Shown: piece by piece, positions 1 to 7,117 of the stretch
Position numbering within the stretch: position 1 is the first letter of the stretch
Layout of the letters: the number at the start of each line of letters is the position of its first letter
NCBI RefSeq assembly: GCF_902168435.1
Contig: NZ_LR656189.1
Location: forward strand, 1-37,994
Reading direction: 5' to 3'
Length of the DNA: 37,994 nt
DNA from: Bacillus marasmi
GTDB taxonomy: Bacteria; Bacillota; Bacilli; Bacillales; Cytobacillaceae
The notes under the pieces: generated by a model
Told to the model about the DNA's origin: nothing
What the model saw: only the letters and a program-made list of their open reading frames with translations
Database searches by the model: none
Program-made: the position numbers and the translations under genes

Positions 1-5
1 TAATA

Positions 6-123
<118 letters not shown>

Positions 124-142
124 TGTTTTAAACTTTTACTAT

Positions 143-217
143 TCCGCAGTAGCTCAGTGGTAGAGCAATCGGCTGTTAACCGATCGGTCGTAGGTTCGAG
201 TCCTACCTGCGGAGCCA
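143..217 (+). tRNA. tRNA-Asn (GTT)
   Basis: Complete cloverleaf with anticodon GTT, T-loop GGTTCGAGTCC and encoded CCA. First tRNA behind the 5S, as in the B. subtilis trnD array. Confidence 0.96.
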
Positions 218-222
218 TTTTT

Positions 223-314
223 GGAGAGCTGTCCGAGTGGCCGAAGGAGCACGATTGGAAATCGTGTAGGCGGGTAACCCTGTCTCAAGGGTTCAAATCC
301 CTTGCTCTCCGCCA
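223..314 (+). tRNA. tRNA-Ser (GGA)
   Basis: Class II tRNA of 92 nt with a long variable arm, acceptor GGAGAGC/GCTCTCC, anticodon GGA and encoded CCA. Confidence 0.95.
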
Positions 315-335
315 TAAAGATTGTTAATAAAATAT

Positions 336-410
336 GGCCCCTTGGTCAAGCGGTTAAGACACCGCCCTTTCACGGCGGTAACACGGGTTCGAATCCCGTA
401 GGGGTCACCA
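336..410 (+). tRNA. tRNA-Glu (TTC)
   Basis: 75-nt cloverleaf, anticodon loop CTTTCAC giving TTC, T-loop GGTTCGAATCC, encoded CCA. Confidence 0.95.
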
Positions 411-422
411 TTTCTTGCTTAT

Positions 423-498
423 GGAGGATTAGCTCAGCTGGGAGAGCATCTGCCTTACAAGCAGAGGGTCGGCGGTTCGAGCCCGTCATCCTCCACCA
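423..498 (+). tRNA. tRNA-Val (TAC)
   Basis: 76-nt cloverleaf, acceptor GGAGGAT/ATCCTCC, anticodon TAC, encoded CCA. Confidence 0.95.
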
Positions 499-524
499 TA
501 AACTTTAATATAAATTTTTACCGT

Positions 525-598
<74 letters not shown>

Positions 599-601
599 TA
601 T

Positions 602-678
602 GGTCCGGTAGTTCAGTTGGTTAGAATGCCTGCCTGTCACGCAGGAGGTCGCGGGTTCGAGTCCCGTCCGGACCGCCA
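602..678 (+). tRNA. tRNA-Asp (GTC)
   Basis: 77-nt cloverleaf, acceptor GGTCCGG/CCGGACC, anticodon GTC, encoded CCA. Only 3 nt separate it from tRNA-fMet. Confidence 0.95.
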
Positions 679-683
679 TTTAT

Positions 684-759
684 GGCTCAGTAGCTCAGTC
701 GGTAGAGCAATGGACTGAAAATCCATGTGTCGGCGGTTCGATTCCGTCCTGAGCCACCA
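684..759 (+). tRNA. tRNA-Phe (GAA)
   Basis: 76-nt cloverleaf, anticodon GAA in loop CTGAAAA, encoded CCA. In the B. subtilis trnD array a tRNA-Thr follows here; in this window only a 27-nt AT-rich spacer follows. Confidence 0.95.
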
Positions 760-786
760 CTAATGTTTTAAACATTAAATAAATAT

Positions 787-871
787 GGAGGGGTAGCGAA
801 GTGGCTAAACGCGGCGGACTGTAAATCCGCTCCCTCAGGGTTCGGCGGTTCGAATCCGTCCCCCTCCACCA
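787..871 (+). tRNA. tRNA-Tyr (GTA)
   Basis: Class II tRNA of 85 nt with a long variable arm, anticodon GTA, encoded CCA. Confidence 0.95.
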
Positions 872-884
872 TTTTTATTTTCAT

Positions 885-958
885 AGGGGTATAGTTTAAA
901 GGTAGAACGAAGGTCTCCAAAACCTTTGGTGTGGGTTCAATTCCTACTACCCCTGCCA
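885..958 (+). tRNA. tRNA-Trp (CCA)
   Basis: 74-nt cloverleaf, acceptor AGGGGTA/TACCCCT, anticodon CCA in loop TCTCCAAAA, encoded 3' CCA. Confidence 0.95.
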
Positions 959-970
959 ATTTCTTATAAT

Positions 971-1047
971 GGCGATTGTGGCGAAGTGGTTAACGCATCG
1001 GATTGTGGTTCCGACATTCGTGGGTTCGATTCCCATCAGTCGCCCCA
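971..1047 (+). tRNA. tRNA-His (GTG)
   Basis: Anticodon GTG. The extra 5' G at position -1 (971) pairs with C73 (1044), the histidine identity element. CCA is encoded. Confidence 0.95.
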
Positions 1048-1060
1048 TTTTAAAAAATAT

Positions 1061-1135
1061 TGGGCTATAGCCAAGCGGTAAGGCAACGGACTTTGACTCC
1101 GTCATTCGTAGGTTCGATCCCTGCTAGCCCAGCCA
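1061..1135 (+). tRNA. tRNA-Gln (TTG)
   Basis: 75-nt cloverleaf, acceptor TGGGCTA/TAGCCCA, anticodon TTG, encoded CCA. Confidence 0.95.
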
Positions 1136-1138
1136 TAT

Positions 1139-1213
1139 GCGGAAGTAGTTCAGTGGTAGAACACCACCTTGCCAAGGTGGGGGTCGCGGGTTCGAATCCC
1201 GTCTTCCGCTCCA
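1139..1213 (+). tRNA. tRNA-Gly (GCC)
   Basis: 75-nt cloverleaf, anticodon GCC, encoded CCA. A second glycine tRNA with anticodon TCC stands alone at 14251. Confidence 0.95.
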
Positions 1214-1229
1214 AGAGCATTTTAATAGT

Positions 1230-1304
1230 GGCGGCATAGCCAAGTGGTAAGGCCAAGGTCTGCAAAACCTTTATCCACCGGTTCGAATCCGGTTGCCGCC
1301 TCCA
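1230..1304 (+). tRNA. tRNA-Cys (GCA)
   Basis: 75-nt cloverleaf, acceptor GGCGGCA/TGCCGCC, anticodon GCA, encoded CCA. Confidence 0.95.
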
Positions 1305-1341
1305 ACTTTAATTACATTACTATTTTATATAGTGCTTATGC

Positions 1342-1430
1342 GCCGGGGTGGCGGAACTGGCAGACGCACAGGACTTAAAATCCTGCGGTAGGTGACTACC
1401 GTACCGGTTCGATTCCGGTCCTCGGCACCA
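1342..1430 (+). tRNA. tRNA-Leu (TAA)
   Basis: Class II tRNA of 89 nt, acceptor GCCGGGG/CCTCGGC with one G-T wobble, anticodon TAA, long variable arm, encoded CCA. Confidence 0.95.
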
Positions 1431-1448
1431 TCTAAAAATTAATACTAC

Positions 1449-1529
1449 GCCGGTGTGGCGGAATTGGCAGACGCGCACGACTCAAAATCGTGTTCCTCTG
1501 GAGTGTCGGTTCGACCCCGACCACCGGTA
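1449..1529 (+). tRNA. tRNA-Leu (CAA), integration target, CCA not encoded
   Basis: Class II tRNA with anticodon CAA (loop CTCAAAA). The acceptor GCCGGTG pairs with CACCGGT and the discriminator is A1529. TCA follows instead of CCA. Bases 1475-1529 lie inside a 56-bp sequence that recurs perfectly at 6907-6962. An element has therefore integrated into the 3' half of this gene and restored it, leaving the other 3' copy at the far end. Confidence 0.93.
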
Positions 1530-1530
1530 T
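1475..1530 (+). repeat. attL: 56-bp direct repeat inside tRNA-Leu
   Basis: It runs from the anticodon stem through the 3' end of the tRNA, identical in all 56 bases to 6907-6962. The two copies diverge at 1531 (C) and 6963 (A). The anticodon stem-loop region is a common crossover place for tyrosine integrases. Confidence 0.93.
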
Positions 1531-1562
1531 CATGACACTGCTTGCCAATGCAGTGAAATCAG

Positions 1563-1593
1563 CGTTTCTTACACTATGTAAGGAACGTTTTTT
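1563..1593 (+). terminator. terminator brought in just inside attL
   Basis: A 10-bp stem (CGTTTCTTAC with GTAAGGAACG, one G-T pair), a 5-nt loop and a run of six T. It lies 34 nt after tRNA-Leu on the element side, so it now ends the rRNA-tRNA transcript and shields the integrase from read-through. Confidence 0.85.
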
Positions 1594-1677
1594 ATTTATC
1601 TCCAATACGATTCTTACAAAAATATCGTGTACATAAAATCGTGTGCGTACCCCTGTCATAAACAAGGAGGAATTTAT

Positions 1678-2652
1678 ATGGCAAGGCGTACAAACGAATT
1701 ATCTATTGAGGAATTATCAATCATTAACACAACAAAAGTAATAAAGGAGATTGATTTCCAAACGGCACTTTCTTTATTTGTTGATGATTGTCTAATCAGA
1801 AATTTAAGACCTCAAACAATCCAATACTACAGAAATGAATTATCAGTTTTTTACAAAATGCTAAGGGAAAAAGAGTTTAATCCTGCACCTGCAAACATAA
1901 CAAAAGACCAAATAAAAAGTATTATCTTGCACATGAAAGAAAAAGGATTACAAACAGTAACAATTAACACACGTTTAAGAGCCATTAGAGCATTTTTCAA
2001 TTTTTTGCATCGTGAACGGCATATTAAAGAAAATCCATTAAATAACATCAAATTACTAAAAGACCGTAAAAAAGTTGTTGAAACCTTTACAAATGAACAA
2101 CTTCAAACGCTTTTTAATCAGCCGAATTTACGCTCTTTTGTAGGTGTAAGGGATTATACTTTTATGCTATTACTACTTGAAACAGGCGTGCGTGTGAGCG
2201 AATTAGAAGGAATTTGTGTTCAAGATATTTTGTGGAATGAATCTAAACTCCATATAAGGAATACAAAGACGTATAAAGAGCGGATCGTTCCTATTCAGTC
2301 AAAAATGAAAAATCAATTGCAGAAATATATTCAGATACGTGGAGTAATGGAAACAGATGCTTTGTTTGTTACGCTTGACGGTGAGAAGATGTCTAAAAGA
2401 CAATTCCAAAACAGGGTAACATTTTACGGGAAGCAAGCTGATATAAAAGGGGTTAGATGCTCCTGCCATACCTTTAGGCATACATTCGCAAAATTGAGTG
2501 TAAAAAACGGTGCAGGGTTATTTGAATTACAACAGATTTTAGGGCATACAAGTATGGAAATGGTCAGAGTTTATGTCAATTTATTTAGTGATGATATAAT
2601 GGATAAACATAGAGCCTTTTCACCACTGGTAAATCTTGAAGTAAGAATGTAG
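1678..2652 (+). CDS. int: tyrosine recombinase / integrase
   Basis: Phage-type integrase, 324 aa from the ATG at 1678, which has AAGGAGG 7 nt upstream; a longer reading frame starts at 1627 but has no such site. The N-terminal SAM-like core-binding domain spans about residues 27-125 and the catalytic domain about 140-320. Visible active-site residues are R172 (in TGVRVSEL), H264 and R267 (HTFRHTFA), H290 (ILGHTSMEMV) and the nucleophile Y299. The family cuts and rejoins att sites through a 3'-phosphotyrosine. Its place 149 nt from the tRNA-Leu attachment site makes it the integrase of this element. It has XerC/D-like size and no long DNA arm-binding domain. No excisionase gene is seen. It is followed by its own terminator. 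Confidence 0.93.
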   Translation: MARRTNELSIEELSIINTTKVIKEIDFQTALSLFVDDCLIRNLRPQTIQYYRNELSVFYKMLREKEFNPAPANITKDQIKSIILHMKEKGLQTVTINTRLRAIRAFFNFLHRERHIKENPLNNIKLLKDRKKVVETFTNEQLQTLFNQPNLRSFVGVRDYTFMLLLLETGVRVSELEGICVQDILWNESKLHIRNTKTYKERIVPIQSKMKNQLQKYIQIRGVMETDALFVTLDGEKMSKRQFQNRVTFYGKQADIKGVRCSCHTFRHTFAKLSVKNGAGLFELQQILGHTSMEMVRVYVNLFSDDIMDKHRAFSPLVNLEVRM

Positions 2653-2684
2653 TCAATCAAAAGTAAAGGAATATTTAAACTAGT

Positions 2685-2716
2685 GCATTACTTTTAACAA
2701 GGAGTAATGCTTTTTT
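2685..2716 (+). terminator. terminator after integrase
   Basis: 8-bp perfect stem GCATTACT/AGTAATGC with a 10-nt loop and six T. It separates the integrase from the 399-aa gene, so the latter needs its own promoter. Confidence 0.85.
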
Positions 2717-2800
2717 CTTATTTCAAGGAACAGTTCAGATTTATCTTGATAAGGATTATAATATAACAATAAAAGATACTTTATCACTAAGGGGTAAATT

Positions 2801-4000
2801 ATGAGATTTTTAATTGAATATAAAGATTTTGGTACTAAAGAAGAAAAAAATAAATCATTAATTCTACTTGATACGTTTTTAAATGAACATTTTATTGGAG
2901 AATTTCACGGATTTACTTTTGAAAGTATATTAATTCGATTTATAAACAATGCACCTCCAAAGAAGAAGTTTAAATTAAAATCTCTTTATAAAATAATTGC
3001 AGAGGTAGAAATTGAGGGGAACTTCACTAATAACGTAAAGTTAAACATTCATGATTTTCAACATGGACTGTTAAAAGTTGAAGAAGCCATTAACAAGGTT
3101 TCACAGATAGAGGTTAATGAACTAGATTTTAATAAAGATAAGTTATTGAATAGCCTTAATAATATTATTGATATTGCTCCACAAACTGATGAAGAATTAA
3201 AAAATTATGCCAAAAAAGAAAAAGAGATTAATTTTTTGAATACAGTCAAACGTGTTGATAGCTTGATATATTCCTACAAGATTAATCCTAGACCATTGTT
3301 GAAACGAATAATTGGTGTTAGATTATATGACCATTTTGAACGGAATACATTAGCACCTTACGATTATATTTACTCTCAACTTTTTAGTAACTTATTGAGA
3401 AGAGCCGAAGTAATGTCACCTGACTACGATGAGATTTATTTCAGTATCGCTGAAACAATGGAACAAGCCAAACAATCGATAGCTATTGACGAATTTTTTA
3501 AATACACATATTCCACATTAAATTTATCAGAGTATAACCAAGTAGATGACGAAGCTAAAGCAAATATGGTGTTCCATTCAATGTGTGAAGGTCTAAGGCT
3601 GATTGCTGACTTTGACCATTTAGAAAAAGAGAAAATTGAAGGTGTAATAGAGTATATTGCTAAAAATGGAATTGATATGGAACTTATTTATGCTACAGCA
3701 CAAAATAAAGACTATCTTGCCGAAATCGTGTACCATGTTCCACGAAGTCATCTTACAAAGGCTGAATTTAAACTAAGACTAACGGAATTTAATACTAATA
3801 AGACTGGAATTATAGCTATAGATAAGTTAGATATTTATTATGCACCATATAGTATAGGTAAAATACAATTAAAGAAAAATGAAATTGTTATTAAGGGCAG
3901 AAATAGTCTAAGGGCAGAAGTTTCTCGTGAAATAGATAAATTGCCTTCTGAATATCGATTTAATATAAAAGAAATGTTATACGGTAACTCTTCTGTTTGA
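2801..4000 (+). CDS. 399-aa protein of unknown function (element cargo)
   Basis: I do not recognise this protein. The ATG at 2801 has AAGGGGT 5 nt upstream. The sequence is soluble-looking, rich in Lys, Glu, Ile and Asn, with no signal peptide or membrane segment. An N-terminal part (about residues 1-100) looks beta-rich. Residues about 120-300 look helical. The C-terminal part (about 320-399) again looks beta-rich. I see no Walker, nuclease, helix-turn-helix or zinc motif that I would trust. It lies between the integrase and the serine recombinase, isolated by terminators on both sides, which is where cargo such as anti-phage genes is often carried in such elements. That role is only inference from position. 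Confidence 0.7.
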   Translation: MRFLIEYKDFGTKEEKNKSLILLDTFLNEHFIGEFHGFTFESILIRFINNAPPKKKFKLKSLYKIIAEVEIEGNFTNNVKLNIHDFQHGLLKVEEAINKVSQIEVNELDFNKDKLLNSLNNIIDIAPQTDEELKNYAKKEKEINFLNTVKRVDSLIYSYKINPRPLLKRIIGVRLYDHFERNTLAPYDYIYSQLFSNLLRRAEVMSPDYDEIYFSIAETMEQAKQSIAIDEFFKYTYSTLNLSEYNQVDDEAKANMVFHSMCEGLRLIADFDHLEKEKIEGVIEYIAKNGIDMELIYATAQNKDYLAEIVYHVPRSHLTKAEFKLRLTEFNTNKTGIIAIDKLDIYYAPYSIGKIQLKKNEIVIKGRNSLRAEVSREIDKLPSEYRFNIKEMLYGNSSV

Positions 4001-4073
4001 AAAAAAGGTGCATTTCAAAATATGGAGTTATGCTTTATTCAGTCACGGTGCTTTAATTCACATCAGATTAACT

Positions 4074-4094
4074 AAAAGACCATATGGTCTTTTT
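4074..4094 (+). terminator. palindromic terminator after the 399-aa gene
   Basis: AAAAGACCATATGGTCTTTT is a perfect 20-bp palindrome followed by further T. As a hairpin it has a 7- to 8-bp stem with a tiny loop; it could serve both strands. Confidence 0.65.
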
Positions 4095-4167
4095 CTTTTG
4101 GTTAAAAGGTCAAATAGATTACCGACTGTTTAGATAGACCATGACCTAAATGAACAATTTTATTGCT

Positions 4168-4277
4168 CCTTATTTGTGTTCAAATAAAGTTATTTATGTA
4201 ATTTTTGGACAAAATGTATATTAAGTTATAGACTTTAAATGAACATATTGGTAAAATATACATAACAACAAATAAGG
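4168..4277. promoter_or_regulatory. inverted repeat and promoter upstream of the serine recombinase
   Basis: CCTTATTTGT at 4168-4177 recurs inverted as ACAAATAAGG at 4268-4277, where it overlaps the ribosome binding site of the recombinase gene. Between them lies a possible promoter, TTGGAC (4205-4210), 16 nt, TTATAG (4227-4232). Small serine resolvases often bind inverted sites upstream of their own gene, both as res site and operator. That this pair does so is inference. Confidence 0.45.
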
Positions 4278-4287
4278 GGCGTTCAAA

Positions 4288-4863
4288 ATGAGCAAAGGAA
4301 AATTTATAAGTTATGTCAGGGTATCAACAGTCGAACAAAATGAACAAAGACAGGTAAAAGCAATTGAAGAAAGAGCCAGCATTGACAAATGGTTTATTGA
4401 GAAAGTAAGTGGAAAAGATACGAAAAGACCACAATTACAAGCCATGCTCGACTATATGCGTGAAGGGGATACCATTATCATTAATGACTTTTCACGACTT
4501 GCTAGGAGTACAAAGGATTTACTTGAATTAGTGGAGTTAATGCAAGAGAAGAACGTTACTTTGATTTCTCTAAAAGAAAATATTGACACTTCAACGCCAC
4601 AGGGAAAACTAATGCTTACAATGTTAGGGGCAATAAATGAATTTGAAAGAATGAATATGCTGGAACGCCAACGTGAAGGAATCGCAATCGCAAAAGCAAA
4701 TGGCAAGTACAAGGGAAGAAAGGCAATTGAAATAGACGAGAAATTCAAGGAATTATATGAGAAATATATGGCACGTAAAATAAACAAAACACAATTTGCC
4801 AATGAACTAGGTGTTAGCAGAACAACCTTGTACAAGTTAATTGAGGAATACGATGCAAATTAA
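4288..4863 (+). CDS. small serine recombinase (resolvase/invertase family)
   Basis: 191 aa from ATG 4288 with AAGGGG 8 nt upstream. The catalytic domain fills residues about 1-140. Ser13 in YVRVSTVEQ is the expected nucleophile, with the DFSRLARST helix and the GAINEFERMNMLERQREGI E-helix following. The C-terminal 45 residues form a helix-turn-helix (NKTQFANELGVSRTTLYKLI). Length and layout are those of Tn3/Tn552-type resolvases and DNA invertases. Such proteins resolve multimers or flip short segments. Having it beside a tyrosine integrase in so small an element suggests a former plasmid that needed dimer resolution. No second crossover site was proven; the inverted pair upstream is a candidate. 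Confidence 0.92.
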   Translation: MSKGKFISYVRVSTVEQNEQRQVKAIEERASIDKWFIEKVSGKDTKRPQLQAMLDYMREGDTIIINDFSRLARSTKDLLELVELMQEKNVTLISLKENIDTSTPQGKLMLTMLGAINEFERMNMLERQREGIAIAKANGKYKGRKAIEIDEKFKELYEKYMARKINKTQFANELGVSRTTLYKLIEEYDAN

Positions 4864-4903
4864 AAAATTTTTTATAAAATTCTTCTTTTATCAAAGTGTA
4901 AAT

Positions 4904-4988
4904 AAAAATCGCTCTAAAGACATACTTTTGATCGGGTCTAATAATTTAATGACCAATTGAAAAATGTCCTTAATAGAGCGATTTTTTT
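4904..4988 (+). terminator. long hairpin after the serine recombinase
   Basis: Perfect 13-bp arms AAAAATCGCTCTA (4904-4916) and TAGAGCGATTTTT (4974-4986), extended inward by AAGACAT against ATGTCCTT with a bulge, then T. The loop of over 40 nt is larger than usual for a terminator, so this could also be a structured RNA. Confidence 0.6.
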
Positions 4989-5034
4989 ATTATCACATTT
5001 TGTTTTAAAAGTCAATAATATCGTAAGAGGAAAA

Positions 5035-5064
5035 TTCGACAAATGTACAAAAAAATGCTATAAT
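5035..5064 (+). promoter_or_regulatory. sigma-A-type promoter in the origin-like region
   Basis: TTCGAC at 5035-5040, an 18-nt spacer and a perfect TATAAT at 5059-5064. The transcript would meet the hairpin and T-run at 5082-5120 almost at once. Confidence 0.6.
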
Positions 5065-5081
5065 ATAAGAGTAAATAGTTG

Positions 5082-5120
5082 ACAGATTGATATTTTTAGT
5101 GTTAATCTGTTTGTTTTTTT
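5082..5120 (+). terminator. attenuator-like hairpin right behind the promoter
   Basis: ACAGATT (5082-5088) pairs with AATCTGT (5104-5110), followed by TTGTTTTTTT. Starting about 18 nt after the -10 box, it would give an RNA of about 50 nt or act as a transcription attenuator for the 388-aa gene. Confidence 0.6.
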
Positions 5121-5128
5121 GGAGGTGA

Positions 5129-5360
5129 GGGAATGTCTTAAAGTAAAGGTTATTTATCAAAATACATACATAATAAATGGTTGGTCTTGTACTTTGACAA
5201 GCAATGCAAAACTGCTGTCGCAGATTTCGCATTGTTGCGACCAAAGTACCAAAGTCGCTGAACATACTTAGATGTTGATTGAGTTTTAGGGGAATGTCTT
5301 AGGATAGGAACTTGGGTATTAATATATATTTCTTTTTATACTATCCGAGTTCCTATCCTT
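5129..5360. other. hairpin-rich, origin-like region
   Basis: Three structures lie before the 388-aa gene. First, a 12-bp direct repeat GGGAATGTCTTA (5129-5140, 5290-5301). Second, a long imperfect hairpin over 5183-5256, with inner arms CTGC/GCAG and outer arms AATGC/GCATT and ACTTTG/CAAAGT. Third, a perfect 12-bp inverted repeat AGGATAGGAACT (5301-5312) and AGTTCCTATCCT (5348-5359). No protein gene fits. Such clustering is typical of plasmid origins or rep-control leaders; that assignment is inference. Confidence 0.5.
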
Positions 5361-5390
5361 AAATGAAATGAGAAAGGGTAATTGAAAACA

Positions 5391-6554
5391 ATGACAAATT
5401 ATAATGATGAAATGATAGTAACGGTTGCAGAATTTGCAGAAATGTTTGGAACAGAAAAATGTAAGGAATACTTTGCAAAGTATAAAAAGTTGGGTGGACA
5501 TAAAGATTCAACTATCACTACTGCTAAACAGAAATGGCATATTGTTGAAGTTGTGAAAATTGATAAGAAAAATAGGTACAGACTAGCAGGTAAAAGAGAG
5601 GAAGAAATTGAAAGGAAACAATTACAAAACTATTCTAATTGTGGTCAAGACCAAATGCCATATAAAGAAATTCTTCAAAATTTAATCTTGATTTATTTGA
5701 AAAATCCTAACAGGAAACCATCGACAACCTATAGGGTGCTTGCCCGTGATTTAGAAGTCATGAGTGATATATTATTTTTTGCATCTGAAAAAGTAACTAT
5801 TGATGAACAGAAAGCTTATTATAAAAATCTTGACGATAAATATAAAAAATATGGATATGTGATGTTTTGGGATGCAGTTAATAAAGAAACACAAAGAATT
5901 AGGAAACATATAGAATCAGTGTTGAAAGACATGAAAGAAAAAGGAATCATTAGACACATGGATGTTGTAAATGCAGTTAGTCTAGATAAATATGAAAGGG
6001 AAATACATAATCCGATAATCGTAAGTGAAGTTGGTAAGATTGATAAAATGTTAAAAAGTTTACGTGAAAAACATGAGGTTACAGCTACAGACATTAGATA
6101 TAAACCTAAAAGTACATCAGTTTTGGCTTATAAAGAAGATGAATACAACTATCTGCAGTCGCTTGGGTATGAATATGTGTATGATGCTGTTTACATTGAT
6201 TTAATTGCAACAGATAGAGAGATTCAGAACTATATGAAAGATTCACTTGTAACTGATTTCAAAAAGGAACATTTAGCATTTGCGTACCAAAAAGCCGTGG
6301 CAAGAGAAAATTCATTCTTTAATGATATTGTTAGAGTTAAAGACAATCATAAACTCCATAAATTACTTGGAGGTAAAAAGAAGTCAGAAGTTTTAAAAGG
6401 AACACTTACAGCTTATGATTCAATTCTTATTGATGAATTATTGAGTGATGGGATTAAACAAGAAAAATTCGGTAAAACATATGCTACCAACTACAAAGAA
6501 TCGCTAAAAGCCATTCAGGATGTTTTAGACGAGGATGAAAACATAAATAATTGA
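5391..6554 (+). CDS. 388-aa protein, possible replication or DNA-binding protein
   Basis: I do not recognise the family. The start is unclear: ATG 5391 lies 12 nt behind AAAGGG, and TTG 5382 lies 3 nt behind it; I use the ATG. The protein is highly charged and mostly helical, without signal peptide or membrane segment. The first 75 residues (VTVAEFAEMFGTEK, KWHIVEVVKIDKKNRYRLAG) read like a small DNA-binding domain followed by a basic helix. The stretch about 140-230 is a Lys/Glu-rich helical region. It sits directly behind the hairpin-rich region with a promoter and attenuator upstream, which is how plasmid Rep genes are placed. That is the only support for a Rep role. Confidence 0.7.
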   Translation: MTNYNDEMIVTVAEFAEMFGTEKCKEYFAKYKKLGGHKDSTITTAKQKWHIVEVVKIDKKNRYRLAGKREEEIERKQLQNYSNCGQDQMPYKEILQNLILIYLKNPNRKPSTTYRVLARDLEVMSDILFFASEKVTIDEQKAYYKNLDDKYKKYGYVMFWDAVNKETQRIRKHIESVLKDMKEKGIIRHMDVVNAVSLDKYEREIHNPIIVSEVGKIDKMLKSLREKHEVTATDIRYKPKSTSVLAYKEDEYNYLQSLGYEYVYDAVYIDLIATDREIQNYMKDSLVTDFKKEHLAFAYQKAVARENSFFNDIVRVKDNHKLHKLLGGKKKSEVLKGTLTAYDSILIDELLSDGIKQEKFGKTYATNYKESLKAIQDVLDEDENINN

Positions 6555-6906
6555 TAAGGTTTTGGAATTTTTGATTAACCTTATATGAACACAAAAACAC
6601 AAAACATATAATGCTAATCAAGCATTTCAAACACGAAGCAAACTAAGATCAATCGGGGTGCTTATAACCAAATAAAGCAAGTGGGTTTTATTAAAGCGTT
6701 ATAGCACTTCCACTCCTGCAATCAGTGTTAAAAACAGTACCGTATGAAACATGAGAAAATACTCTTTATTAACAGTATTTTAACGTGCGTTTTTTCTGAC
6801 ACGTTATGATATAATAGGAACATAAATTGACAGGTCGTATGACACGATTTTAAGAAATGTTGGATAAATAGCATAATACCAATGGTTGAAGGGTTCAGAC
6901 GTTCAA
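6555..6906. other. non-coding right end of the element
   Basis: No open frame with a ribosome binding site is visible. A weak hairpin AAGGTT/AACCTT follows the 388-aa gene. A TATAAT at 6810-6815 lacks a convincing -35 box. The region ends at the right attachment repeat. Confidence 0.5.
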
Positions 6907-6962
6907 GCACGACTCAAAATCGTGTTCCTCTGGAGTGTCGGTTCGACCCCGACCACCGGTAT
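6907..6962 (+). repeat. attR: 56-bp copy of the tRNA-Leu 3' end
   Basis: Identical to 1475-1530. It contains the anticodon stem, variable arm, T-arm and acceptor 3' strand but no 5' half of a tRNA, so it is a scar and not a gene. Native chromosomal sequence resumes at 6963. Confidence 0.93.
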
Positions 6963-6979
6963 AAAAAAAGATTGAAATG

Positions 6980-7014
6980 ACGACGATCTACATTGATGTG
7001 GGTCGTCGTTTTTT
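6980..7014 (+). terminator. displaced native terminator of the tRNA operon
   Basis: ACGACGA (6980-6986) pairs with TCGTCGT (7003-7009), followed by T. It lies 18 nt behind attR, exactly where the tRNA operon terminator would sit before integration. Confidence 0.8.
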
Positions 7015-7117
7015 CGTTTATGTACGCGATTCGGGCGTTAAAAGTCGTGCGAGTGAGAACGAATATTCCTAGTAATGGGTAGGGTAAACTTATGGAAAAT
7101 CACGTGGAGGATTAATA

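Larger units (their letters stand above)
1475..6962 (+). mobile_element. small integrative element in tRNA-Leu(CAA)
   Basis: A perfect 56-bp direct repeat (1475-1530 and 6907-6962) bounds about 5.4 kb of AT-rich DNA that separates the tRNA array from its native terminator. Contents in order: imported terminator, tyrosine integrase next to the tRNA, an unknown 399-aa protein, a small serine recombinase, an origin-like hairpin region and an unknown 388-aa protein. There are no structural phage genes, relaxase or conjugation genes. The layout suggests an integrated plasmid-like or satellite element that is not self-transmissible. Boundaries are certain from the repeat; the class is inference. 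Confidence 0.9.

Noticed and set aside
6810-6815. TATAAT near the right end of the element as an excisionase promoter
   Set aside because: No convincing -35 box and no downstream open frame before attR.
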